Positions 1 to 7,582 of a DNA stretch of 11,720 bases are shown piece after piece. Source of the DNA: Lachnospiraceae bacterium (GTDB lineage: Bacteria; Bacillota; Clostridia; Lachnospirales; Lachnospiraceae); contig CAAGFP010000091.1 in NCBI GenBank assembly GCA_900769175.1, positions 1 to 11,720 on the forward strand, read 5' to 3'. The position numbers were made by a program, and so were the translations under genes. The stretch's first letter is position 1. Each line of letters starts with the position of its first letter. A model generated the notes under the pieces. That model was not told where the DNA came from. It did not search any database and was given only the letters and a program-made list of their open reading frames with translations.

Positions 1-3000
1 AAAACAATAAAAAAGGTTTTGGTCATAGGCTCCGGCCCTATCGTTATAGGGCCGGCGGCGGAGTTTGACTATGCGGGACCTCAGGCCTGCCGGGTTCTGC
101 GGGACGAGGGCGTAAATGTGGTGCTTGTCAACTCCAATCCCGCCACAATAATGACCGACAAGGCGTTTGCCGACGAGATATATCTGGAGCCGCTTAACGC
201 CGAAACCGTAAAACGCATTATACAAAAGGAAAAGCCCGACAGTCTGCTGGCGGGCTTGGGCGGTCAGACGGGTCTTACCATAGCGATGCAGCTTGACAGG
301 GACGGCTTTCTTGCGGAAAACGGAGTCAGGCTTATCGGCACCGACGTCGCTTCTATAGATAAAGCAGAGGACCGCCGGCTGTTCAAGGATACGATGAAGG
401 CAATAGGCGAGCCTACAATTCCCTCGGATATTGCCAATGACGTTGATACCGCTCTTGATATTGCCGGAGCTATCGGCTATCCGGTAATAGTGCGCCCCGC
501 CTTCACATTGGGCGGCGCGGGCGGCGGCGTTGCCGAAAATGCGGACGAGCTTAGAATAATTGCCAAAACGGGTCTGGATTTATCTCCCATAACACAGATA
601 CTCGTGGAAAAATATATATTCGGTTGGAAAGAAATCGAATTCGAAACCATGCGCGACTGCGTAGGTAATGCTATTGCGGTCTGCAGTATGGAAAACTTCG
701 ACCCGGTGGGAGTTCACACGGGGGACAGCATCGTTGTAGCCCCTGCGCTCACGCTTTCGGACAAGGAATATCAGATGCTCAGGAGCGCGGCCCTTAACAT
801 CATTTCGGCACTGGGCATTGTCGGAGGATGCAACTGCCAGTTCGCACTTAACCCCAAAAGCTTTGAATACGCGGTTATTGAGGTTAATCCGAGAGTTTCG
901 CGTTCTTCGGCGCTTGCGTCAAAGGCAACGGGGTACCCGATAGCAAAAATAACCACCAAAATCGCTCTCGGCTACACGCTGGACGAGATCACCAACGACA
1001 TAACGGGCAAAACCTGTGCCTGCTTCGAGCCTGCGCTCGATTATATTGTGGTAAAGCTGCCCAAATGGCCGTTTGATAAATTCCCGGGCGCTTCAAGAAA
1101 GCTCGGAACACAGATGAAGGCTACCGGCGAGGTGATGGCAATAGGCGAGAGCTTTGAAGAAGGAATTATGAAGGCGGTACGGGGAGCGGAGATCTCGCTC
1201 GACACCCTGAACGCCCTGCCCGTTTCAAACGCCGATATAAGAACCCGTCTGAAGGATACCGACGACCGCCGTCTGTTTACGGTTTTCGAGGCGCTGAAAT
1301 GCGGCGTCTCCGCGGATGAAATTCACGAAATCACCCGAATTGACCTGTTCTTTATTTATAAGCTGTTAAATCTTGCTGATTACGAAAATGAAATAAAAAA
1401 CGGCATCAGCGAAAGCCTTTATTTAAAAGGAAAAAAGCTGGGCTATACCGACAAGGCATTAAAGCGCATTTCCGGCGCGGAAAGCCTGCCCGGTTTAAAC
1501 GCTTCGTACAAAATGGTCGATACCTGCGGTGCGGAGTTTGACGCGGTTACGCCTTATTTTTATTCGACTTACGGAAACGAGTGCGAGTCGGCTTCTTTTA
1601 AACGGTCCGGGAAGCCGGTTATCATGGTATTGGGATCGGGCCCGATAAGGATCGGCCAGGGAATAGAATTCGATTATTCCTCAGTGCACTGCGTCTGGAA
1701 CTTAAAGGCCGCCGGTTACGATGTTGTAATAGTCAATAACAACCCCGAAACCGTTTCTACCGATTACGACACCGCGGACAGACTTTATTTCGAGCCGCTT
1801 ACGGACGAGGACGTAATGAATATTATTAATGTCGAAAAGCCTGTCGGAGTAGTGGTGGCTTTCGGCGGTCAGACCGCCATCAGGCTAACCGGATTCCTTG
1901 CCGGCAGGGGTATTAATATTCTCGGCACTTCCGCCGAGGGTATAGACCTTGCGGAGGACAGGGAACGGTTCGACAGGCTGCTCGAAGAGCTATCGATAAA
2001 AAGGCCGAAAGGCTTTGCGGTCAACACCCTTCGGGAGGCAGTTGAAGCCGCCGCAGCTCTGGGCTTTCCCGTGCTTTTGCGTCCGTCATACGTTATCGGC
2101 GGACAGAACATGAGAATCGTCCATAACGAGGACGAGGTTCGGGTTTATATGGAGCGTATTCTGGCGCACGGAATCGATAATCCGGTGCTTGTCGACAAAT
2201 ATATGGCGGGTAAGGAACTGGAAGTCGACGTTATCTCGGACGGAAAGGATGTGCTTATCCCCGGGGTAATGCAGCACATTGAGCGTGCGGGCGTACACAG
2301 CGGCGATTCGATTGCGGTGTATCCGCCGTTCAGCATTAACGATAAAATGATGCGCCGTATTGTGGAGTGCTCCGAAAAGCTTGCGTTGGCGGTCGGCACG
2401 AGAGGACTCGTAAACATTCAGTATCTTATATACAATAACGAGCTGTATGTTATCGAGGTCAATCCCCGCGCCTCCCGAACCGTGCCCTATATAAGCAAGG
2501 TTACGGGCGTGCCTATGGTGGACATTGCCTCCCGGGTAATGACGGGAAGCACCCTTAAAGAGCTGGGCTGCGGCACGGGACTTCACAAGATTCCTCCTTA
2601 TTACGCGGTAAAGGTGCCCGTTTTTTCCTTTGAAAAACTAAGCGACGTGAACTCCTATTTGGGGCCCGAAATGAAGTCGACCGGCGAGGTGCTCGGAATC
2701 GGCAAAACCCTTACCGAGGCCCTTTTCAAGGGACTTACGGCGGCGGGGATGACCTTAAAGCCCATAGGTTTACAAAGCGATGTCGGCGTGCTTCTGAGCG
2801 TGGACACACACGATCAGCACGAAGTGGTTTCGCTGGCTAAAAAGCTTGATGACATAGGTTTTAAGCTTTATGCGACCGCCGAAACCGCCGAATCCGTAAG
2901 AAGTCTCGGTATCGGCGTCACCGAGATTGCGGGAATAAAAGAGAGCGATAACGCCTTTAAACTGTTGGAAAACGGAGAGATAAGCTATATTATCTACACG

Positions 3001-4020
3001 GGCGCGCTTATGGATTCTACCGTGGACGATTATATTGCGCTTCACCGGCGGGCACTGCAGCTGTCAATCCCGTGTCTGACATCTCTTGACACCGCGAACG
3101 CACTTGCCGATATTATTGCGGCACGCTATAATCTGCAGAACACCGAGCTTGTCAATATCAACTGCATGAGAAGCGAGCGTCAAAAGCTCAGGTTTTCAAA
3201 AATGCAGGCGACCGGCGACGATTATATCTTTATCGAAAATTTCGATAATTCCATCACCTGTCCGGAGTCGCTGTGTATAAGCCTTTGCGACCGTCACTTC
3301 GGAATCGGCGGATTCGGAATCGTGCTTATAGAAAAGTCGGATATTGCCGATGCCGGAATGCGTATATTCAACCGCGACGGATCGGAGGGCAAAATGGCGG
3401 GAAACTGCATACGCTGCGCCGCCAAATACCTTTACGATAACGGCTATGTTTCGGGTGACAGCGTGACAATAGAGACCGCAAGCGGCATAAAAAAAGCGTA
3501 TCTTTACACCTCGAACGGAAAGGTCACGCTTGTTTCGGTGGATATGGGCAAGGCAGGCTTTGCGGCAAAGGAACTGCCCTCTGCAATAAAAGCAGATAAG
3601 CTTATCGATTATCCGGCGGAGATAGACAATACGGTATATAATATTACCTGCGTTAATGTCGGAAACCCGCATTGTGTGGTTTTCTGCGACAGTATCGATA
3701 ATATTGATATCGGAGCCATAGGCCCGAAGTTTGAAAACGCGCCGATCTTCCCCGAAAGAATTAACACGGAATTCGTACGTGCAGTCAATTCCAACACCCT
3801 TAAAATGAGGGTATGGGAGCGCGGAAACGGCGAAACCTCTGCCTGCGGTACCGGCGCCTGCGCGGCGGTTGCCGCCGCCTGTGTAAACGGGAAATGCCGC
3901 AAGGGCGAGGATATCACCGTAAAGGTTAAGGGCGGCGATCTCACCGTTAATTACACCGACGAGCGTATTATCCTTACGGGCGACGCGGTGCTTGTTTTTG
4001 AAGGAATAACCGAATACTGA
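1..4020 (+). CDS. carB: Carbamoyl-phosphate synthetase large subunit fused to a DapF-like domain (5' partial)
   Basis: The reading frame is open from base 1; alignment by eye to E. coli CarB suggests only about four codons are missing, so the TTG at 19 is not the real start. Counting from base 1, residues 1-400 form the carboxyphosphate ATP-grasp half (SNPATIMTD, RPAFTLGGAGGG, EVNPRVSRSSALASKATG). Residues 400-535 are the oligomerisation region, 537-915 the carbamate-phosphorylating half (GSGPIRIGQGIEFDYSS, RPSYVIGGQNM, EVNPRASRTVP) and 921-1055 the MGS-like allosteric domain. CarB makes carbamoyl phosphate for arginine and pyrimidines, using ammonia from CarA. Without a stop, residues 1063-1339 continue as diaminopimelate epimerase, a lysine/peptidoglycan enzyme: NRDGS, GNPHCVVF, ERINTEFV and ERGNGETSACGTG are present. 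The second catalytic cysteine is Cys1282. The first is replaced by Ala1133 (MAGNCIRC), and two further conserved residues differ. CarB activity is very likely; epimerase activity is uncertain. Confidence 0.95.
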   Translation, partial: KTIKKVLVIGSGPIVIGPAAEFDYAGPQACRVLRDEGVNVVLVNSNPATIMTDKAFADEIYLEPLNAETVKRIIQKEKPDSLLAGLGGQTGLTIAMQLDRDGFLAENGVRLIGTDVASIDKAEDRRLFKDTMKAIGEPTIPSDIANDVDTALDIAGAIGYPVIVRPAFTLGGAGGGVAENADELRIIAKTGLDLSPITQILVEKYIFGWKEIEFETMRDCVGNAIAVCSMENFDPVGVHTGDSIVVAPALTLSDKEYQMLRSAALNIISALGIVGGCNCQFALNPKSFEYAVIEVNPRVSRSSALASKATGYPIAKITTKIALGYTLDEITNDITGKTCACFEPALDYIVVKLPKWPFDKFPGASRKLGTQMKATGEVMAIGESFEEGIMKAVRGAEISLDTLNALPVSNADIRTRLKDTDDRRLFTVFEALKCGVSADEIHEITRIDLFFIYKLLNLADYENEIKNGISESLYLKGKKLGYTDKALKRISGAESLPGLNASYKMVDTCGAEFDAVTPYFYSTYGNECESASFKRSGKPVIMVLGSGPIRIGQGIEFDYSSVHCVWNLKAAGYDVVIVNNNPETVSTDYDTADRLYFEPLTDEDVMNIINVEKPVGVVVAFGGQTAIRLTGFLAGRGINILGTSAEGIDLAEDRERFDRLLEELSIKRPKGFAVNTLREAVEAAAALGFPVLLRPSYVIGGQNMRIVHNEDEVRVYMERILAHGIDNPVLVDKYMAGKELEVDVISDGKDVLIPGVMQHIERAGVHSGDSIAVYPPFSINDKMMRRIVECSEKLALAVGTRGLVNIQYLIYNNELYVIEVNPRASRTVPYISKVTGVPMVDIASRVMTGSTLKELGCGTGLHKIPPYYAVKVPVFSFEKLSDVNSYLGPEMKSTGEVLGIGKTLTEALFKGLTAAGMTLKPIGLQSDVGVLLSVDTHDQHEVVSLAKKLDDIGFKLYATAETAESVRSLGIGVTEIAGIKESDNAFKLLENGEISYIIYTGALMDSTVDDYIALHRRALQLSIPCLTSLDTANALADIIAARYNLQNTELVNINCMRSERQKLRFSKMQATGDDYIFIENFDNSITCPESLCISLCDRHFGIGGFGIVLIEKSDIADAGMRIFNRDGSEGKMAGNCIRCAAKYLYDNGYVSGDSVTIETASGIKKAYLYTSNGKVTLVSVDMGKAGFAAKELPSAIKADKLIDYPAEIDNTVYNITCVNVGNPHCVVFCDSIDNIDIGAIGPKFENAPIFPERINTEFVRAVNSNTLKMRVWERGNGETSACGTGACAAVAAACVNGKCRKGEDITVKVKGGDLTVNYTDERIILTGDAVLVFEGITEY

Positions 4021-4060
4021 AAAAAGCCCGAGCAGACGTGTGTCCGACTCGGGCTTTTTA
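4021..4060 (+). terminator. Strong intrinsic terminator after carB-dapF, probably bidirectional
   Basis: A perfect 12-bp inverted repeat, AAAAAGCCCGAG (4021-4032) and CTCGGGCTTTTT (4048-4059), begins directly after the TGA stop. It gives a GC-rich stem flanked by A and T runs, so it can act on either strand. It sits between the convergent carB-dapF gene and the minus-strand operon ending at 4227. I see no gene in 4061-4226. Confidence 0.93.
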
Positions 4061-4226
4061 TACAGCGGCGGTTTAACCTGCCGAAGTTTTTACCCGCCGG
4101 CAGAGCTTGTCCGCGGCAGGGTGAATATTCACAATTTCCGTGCCGGACTTTTACCTCTCTCGGGGTTAATCGACGTAAGCGGTTTTGCGTCCCACCGGTT
4201 TGTTAACAGCGGAACCCCGCGCAGTC

Positions 4227-4763
4227 TTAGGAACGGAATATATGTATTTCATTCTTATGCGTATCGTTGCTCCTGCCGGATATGATTATATAACATTCTT
4301 GTATTGCCGCAAAGGTTGCCGCGGTACATATAACGACGGCGCTGAAAGCCGTTTCGATTATTCGCATAGTAAGAGGAAGTGTAAACAGCAGTAATCCGGT
4401 TATCCTGTTTGCCGCGGTATGAACGGCAACCGGTTTGCCTTGAACGGCAAATCCCGATACTGCATTTACAATTTTTACGGCGGCGATAACTCCCGTCCAT
4501 ACCCATAACCAAACCGGGATTGCGATGACCGGGAGCAGTCTGATCATACAAACCGCAACAAGTATAAAATCGGCGACTGTATCCAATACAGATCCGAATT
4601 CACTCGCCGTGTTCGTTTTTCTTGCAACGGCGCCGTCCAGCATATCCGTAATTCCCGCCGATATATACAAAACATAAAACATCGAAGAAAACGGGGGAAA
4701 TAACAAAATGAGTGCACTTAGTATAATTCTGCACACCGTTATCAGATTAGCTGTTTTTCTCAT
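4227..4763 (-). CDS. CDP-alcohol phosphatidyltransferase family membrane protein
   Basis: This 178-residue protein belongs to the family that transfers a phosphatidyl group from CDP-diacylglycerol to an alcohol, as PgsA does with glycerol 3-phosphate. The signature is complete at residues 40-65: D40-x2-D43-G44-x2-A47-R48-x8-G57-x3-D61-x3-D65. The four aspartates bind the catalytic divalent metals. Hydrophobic stretches near residues 12-36, 66-104 and 122-160 fit a multi-pass membrane protein of usual family size. The N-terminus (RKTANLITVCRIILS) resembles PgsA-type proteins, but the alcohol substrate cannot be assigned. The ATG at 4763 follows an AGGTG ribosome binding site (4776-4780) with a rather long 12-base spacer. 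It is the last gene of a four-gene operon, 23 bases after the previous stop. It may be an accessory rather than the housekeeping phosphatidylglycerophosphate synthase. Confidence 0.88.
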   Translation of the reverse strand: MRKTANLITVCRIILSALILLFPPFSSMFYVLYISAGITDMLDGAVARKTNTASEFGSVLDTVADFILVAVCMIRLLPVIAIPVWLWVWTGVIAAVKIVNAVSGFAVQGKPVAVHTAANRITGLLLFTLPLTMRIIETAFSAVVICTAATFAAIQECYIIISGRSNDTHKNEIHIFRS

Positions 4764-4786
4764 CTAATTTATTATCACCTGAACGA

Positions 4787-5233
4787 TTATTCGGATACGA
4801 GCCATTCTTTCGCCTGCTCAAAGTCGTTTATAAACGAAACGGCAAAACTGCTTTTGCCATACAATGCCCTCCGGAACATTTTCTGAATCTTCCGGTCTGT
4901 TCCTATGAAGCACACGCGCATAAACCTTTTCCGTTCATCGCAAAGCAGACTCGAAATCTCTTTAACCAAAGCCTCGGTAACCAGAGTCTCGTCCAGCACA
5001 ATTCCCATATGCGAGGGCTTGGAAGGTAAAAGAAAAACACTGCTGTCACTTTTCAGCTTTTCCGTTACCAGATCGGTGTACTGGTACATTCCGTCCAGAT
5101 GCTCAAACCAGATTTCTCCGCCGCGAAAGGGCAGAATAAACGATTTCTTTTTTACTCCCGGCAGGCTTCCGGGATCGGAGCAATCGCGGTATCTTGCACT
5201 GTTGTTTTGTAAAAACCGTTCAAGCGCTTTCAT
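4787..5233 (-). CDS. Small protein of unknown function, possibly SpoIIAA/STAS-like fold
   Basis: This is a soluble 148-residue protein with no signal peptide or membrane segment. I chose the ATG at 5233 (MKALERFLQ) because a G-rich ribosome binding site, GGGGGGAT, lies about seven bases upstream. A longer reading from 5308 would overlap the preceding gene and lacks a good site. The C-terminal half alternates hydrophobic strands and helices (SSVFLLP, MGIVLDETLV, MRVCFIGTDRK, AVSFINDFEQAKEWL). That pattern, especially the closing FxxDFEQAKEWL, recalls SpoIIAA-like STAS proteins, but the resemblance is a by-eye impression without a diagnostic motif. It lies 34 bases after the DUF4037 gene and 23 bases before the CDP-alcohol phosphatidyltransferase gene, so all are probably co-transcribed. 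No function can be assigned. Confidence 0.8.
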   Translation of the reverse strand: MKALERFLQNNSARYRDCSDPGSLPGVKKKSFILPFRGGEIWFEHLDGMYQYTDLVTEKLKSDSSVFLLPSKPSHMGIVLDETLVTEALVKEISSLLCDERKRFMRVCFIGTDRKIQKMFRRALYGKSSFAVSFINDFEQAKEWLVSE

Positions 5234-5267
5234 GGGATATCCCCCCGGGTTAATGATTTCAGTCGTA

Positions 5268-6212
5268 CTATACCGCTTCCAAAATATGCATATTCCGTAT
5301 GCTGGCATCGCGTATTTTATCGTTCACGCAATAGGCGTGTGCTTCGAGCTCTGAACTCGGATACACGGTTAAACCCCGTTCTTTCAAGTCATCTGTAATA
5401 ATTGTTGAAATCTCTTCGATAATCTCATGCTTCTTTGCGGAAACCGATTCGTCGCGGTTATCGCCGTAAAGAAGCGACGACAGTTTTTCCGAAATTCCGG
5501 CAGTGTTTTTTATTTGTTTCAGCGCACGAAAGCTCCACTTGTAGAAAGGCATGTATCTGTGATTCAGCAAAAAAACAACTTTCATGGCAGCGATAACGAA
5601 TTCGTTGCAGGCAAGCTGTGCCGCGGCGGGTTCGTTGTGTTTTAAGCAACGGTTATAATTATACTGTCCCGACTGCGCCATCACCAGCAGATTCCCCGCA
5701 AGACGCTTGAGCCGGATATCCTCGGGCATATTCGTCAAGCTCTCCCGGATTCTTGTAAACTCCCCGTAATTATCAATGAAAACCTCTCCGTTAACCGCTT
5801 CCGCAAGAGCGTAATCGGGAATACGCAGCCACGCTTCGTCGGACAGCACACCGTCGGGAGCACCGATAACTTCGGAGTAGAATTCCGATATTCTTTTTAC
5901 TCCGTTTCGGTTGCCGCCCACCGGGGACATTCTCAGCCTCTTTACACCGTTGTATTCCTTCGGAAGCTTTGCGTAAGCGCGTTCAAGCTGAAATGCCGTT
6001 CGCTCGTCAATGATATCCGCTTCGGGAATGAATATGCAGAACCCAGGTTCGAAATCGTGGTCCTGCGATATTTCGTCATCATATCCGAAATGCTCCGATC
6101 CTCTGCCGACCGAGCCTATTGCAATAAACTGAAGAAGATCGGGGAAACGGTTTTCGAGCATGGGCTTGCCGTATTCCTCATAGAACGCTTTTGACAGCTC
6201 AAGACCTTTCAT
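5268..6212 (-). CDS. DUF4037 nucleotidyltransferase-like protein
   Basis: This is a 314-residue soluble protein that I recognise as DUF4037 type. Near the N-terminus, residues 33-53 carry a nucleotidyltransferase-like signature: G33-S34, then R37-G38-S39, GYDDEISQ, and D51-H-D53. This resembles the GS...DxD metal-binding motif of the pol-beta superfamily, so transfer of a nucleotide to a protein or small molecule is possible but unproven. The rest is largely helical. The ATG at 6212 (MKGLELSKAFYEEYG) follows GAGGG with a six-base spacer. An upstream in-frame start at 6338 would lie deep inside the TPR gene. The true start overlaps the end of the TPR gene by 14 bases, which suggests translational coupling. 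The pairing with a TPR gene makes it likely that the two proteins act together. Confidence 0.87.
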   Translation of the reverse strand: MKGLELSKAFYEEYGKPMLENRFPDLLQFIAIGSVGRGSEHFGYDDEISQDHDFEPGFCIFIPEADIIDERTAFQLERAYAKLPKEYNGVKRLRMSPVGGNRNGVKRISEFYSEVIGAPDGVLSDEAWLRIPDYALAEAVNGEVFIDNYGEFTRIRESLTNMPEDIRLKRLAGNLLVMAQSGQYNYNRCLKHNEPAAAQLACNEFVIAAMKVVFLLNHRYMPFYKWSFRALKQIKNTAGISEKLSSLLYGDNRDESVSAKKHEIIEEISTIITDDLKERGLTVYPSSELEAHAYCVNDKIRDASIRNMHILEAV

Positions 6213-7074
6213 ATATTTCCCTCGCGCGGTTTGAAAACTTCTGCTCAGCCAGAAAATATCCGTGATAGCCAAAGGACGGAGCGCATTTTTCACAGACAAA
6301 CGCATAATACCCGTTACGGGGAAGCGAATCCGTATCAAGCAGTTCTTCGGCTTTGTCTATACAATCCCGTATGTGCTTTTCCCCGGCTTCTTCGCCTTCT
6401 TCCGCGGCAACAAGATCGGCAATATTAAGATATGTTATTGCCATTTCCGCTTCGCCGTGCTCTTGCTTCGACATCACTTCAAGCGCTTTGTTGTACAAGT
6501 CCTCCGCTCTGCGGAAGTCGTTGAGATCAACGAGAGCAAGCGCCATGTTGTTATAAAGACCGCCGAGCCGTTCATCCTGCGGTGCTAACACGGATTCATA
6601 GATTGAACGCGCTTTTTCATAAACAGGAAGCGCCTTATCGGCTTTTCCGAATGCTTTGTAGCCGGTCGCAATATTAACAAGTATTGTTCCGAATGCGGCC
6701 GTGTTCTCCATGTCGTTTTCTTCGCTCAGCGCAAGAACGGCATCTATTGCTTCAAAGCATTCTTTTTCTTTGCCGGTTTTTCTGTATATACCTATCTGTT
6801 CGTTTAATACCGTGATTTCACCCCGTATATCGTTTCCGGCAGACGCTTCTGCACGCCAGTATTTCAAGTGTCTTTCGGCCGACTGATAATCGTTTCGGCT
6901 GAAATATTCATCGAGCTTTGCTATAACGCGTGTTGTGGGGATATGTGTTACCTGCGGGGCGGGGTTCATATTCAAAAGACAGCAGGGTTCTTCGTAATCT
7001 TCTTTTTTCAGAAAATCGTTGTTTATCATAACGGAGTTAACCTCTTTGTGCAGTGTGTTTTTCCATTGTATCAT
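6199..7074 (-). CDS. Tetratricopeptide-repeat protein, first gene of the operon
   Basis: This is a 291-residue, helix-rich soluble protein. TPR-like helix pairs appear at about residues 51-75, 88-117, 130-163, 172-205 and 212-247; the clearest are NIATGYKAFGKADKALPVYE and NNMALALVDLNDFRRAEDLY. TPRs are protein-binding scaffolds. The C-terminus has a distinctive GYYAFVCEKCAPSFGYHGYF segment whose paired cysteines (CEKC) are unusual for a TPR protein. Two starts are possible. The ATG at 7074 has AGGGGGA six bases upstream. The ATG at 7029 (MINNDFLKKEDYEEPCC) has AAAGAGG eleven bases upstream and, from memory, better matches where relatives begin. The gene overlaps the next by 14 bases. It probably recruits or regulates the DUF4037 partner. 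Confidence 0.85.
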   Translation of the reverse strand: MIQWKNTLHKEVNSVMINNDFLKKEDYEEPCCLLNMNPAPQVTHIPTTRVIAKLDEYFSRNDYQSAERHLKYWRAEASAGNDIRGEITVLNEQIGIYRKTGKEKECFEAIDAVLALSEENDMENTAAFGTILVNIATGYKAFGKADKALPVYEKARSIYESVLAPQDERLGGLYNNMALALVDLNDFRRAEDLYNKALEVMSKQEHGEAEMAITYLNIADLVAAEEGEEAGEKHIRDCIDKAEELLDTDSLPRNGYYAFVCEKCAPSFGYHGYFLAEQKFSNRAREIYERS

Positions 7075-7130
7075 ATTTGTCCCCCTATTTCAAGGCTGTG
7101 CAGAGTACAATCACCCTTTTCCTCTGCGAT

Positions 7131-7170
7131 TATCCCCATTATATTGAGAAAACCGGGAATTGATGTAGTT
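7131..7170 (-). promoter_or_regulatory. Candidate promoter of the TPR/DUF4037 operon
   Basis: On the minus strand a perfect TATAAT (plus-strand ATTATA, 7138-7143) lies about 65 bases before the 7074 start. The -35 region at 16-18 bases spacing (CATCAA/ACATCA) is a poor match to TTGACA, so strength is uncertain. A second GATAAT lies a few bases downstream. Confidence 0.45.
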
Positions 7171-7189
7171 TGCGATGTATTCCGAAAAC

Positions 7190-7236
7190 TATGAGAAATG
7201 AAAGACGCTCCTGAAAAGCCTTAACTTCTCAGGAGC
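7190..7236 (-). terminator. Possible terminator downstream of int
   Basis: An inverted repeat at 7207-7236 pairs GCTCCTGAAAAG with CTTCTCAGGAGC, twelve base pairs with one mismatch and a six-base loop. Read on the minus strand it is followed by GTCTTTCATTT, a moderate U-rich tract. It would stop transcription leaving int before it enters the TPR operon promoter. The weak U tract keeps confidence moderate. Confidence 0.5.
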
Positions 7237-7281
7237 TGTGTGAAACGGGAAACTATGCGATTTTTTGGTCTTTGCACCGTT

Positions 7282-7312
7282 TTTACACCGATCGGTGTAT
7301 ATCTGGTGTAAA
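7282..7312. repeat. Nested palindrome near the element end
   Basis: A perfect 16-bp palindrome, TACACCGATCGGTGTA, occupies 7284-7299. TTTACACC (7282-7289) also pairs with GGTGTAAA at 7305-7312, giving two overlapping dyads. It lies in the non-coding DNA beyond int. A recombinase or repressor binding site is possible. Confidence 0.6.
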
Positions 7313-7374
7313 GAGGTAAGTTTATTCGGTTTTTGAAGTCCCGTAACCCGAATTATCGCTGGCTTCTTCGACTT

Positions 7375-7419
7375 TTACTTGTCGAGGGGCTTCATCGTGG
7401 GGAAGTCTTTTACATTCAT
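7375..7419 (-). CDS. Possible 14-residue peptide downstream of int
   Basis: ATG at 7419 opens a 14-codon frame (MNVKDFPTMKPLDK) ending in TAA at 7375-7377. A perfect AAGGAG ribosome binding site lies nine bases upstream, which is the main reason to list it. The same frame stays open after the stop to about 7191, so this could also be a longer gene broken by a nonsense codon. No homologue is recognised. Confidence 0.3.
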   Translation of the reverse strand: MNVKDFPTMKPLDK

Positions 7420-7433
7420 TTTATAACACTCCT

Positions 7434-7509
7434 TAAGTTCTTATATCCTACCAAATCCACCATCCAAAATCAACCCATTTTTCATAACCTGTTATAAGTT
7501 CTTATATCC
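7434..7509. repeat. 15-bp direct repeats flanking a small dyad, candidate Int arm sites
   Basis: TAAGTTCTTATATCC occurs exactly at 7434-7448 and again at 7495-7509, 61 bases apart in the same orientation. A small dyad, ATAAC-ct-GTTAT, sits beside the second copy at 7484-7495. Tn916-type integrases bind short direct repeats inside the element ends through their N-terminal domain, so these are candidate arm-type sites. Confidence 0.55.
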
Positions 7510-7520
7510 ATTGTTCTGTT

Positions 7521-7548
7521 TGATGTAGAATTTGATGTAAGTGATGTA
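7521..7548. repeat. Three TGATGTA repeats beside the int stop
   Basis: TGATGTA occurs at 7521-7527, 7533-7539 and 7542-7548 in one orientation. A fourth copy lies at 7161-7167, followed by a degenerate GCGATGTA at about 7172. The cluster next to int suggests a binding site array for Int or Xis. The outlying copy may mark DNA still belonging to the element. Confidence 0.45.
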
Positions 7549-7582
7549 AGATTCTTCACTGTTGGGCTAACCGGGATGTCTC

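Noticed and set aside
2086..3672. Minus-strand open frames opposite carB-dapF, up to 166 codons.
   Set aside because: They are shadows of a strongly conserved gene, without ribosome binding sites or recognisable domains.
7080..7580. A tRNA gene or gene 3' end as integration target.
   Set aside because: No cloverleaf or recognisable conserved gene end was found. Tn916-type integrases often do not use tRNA genes.
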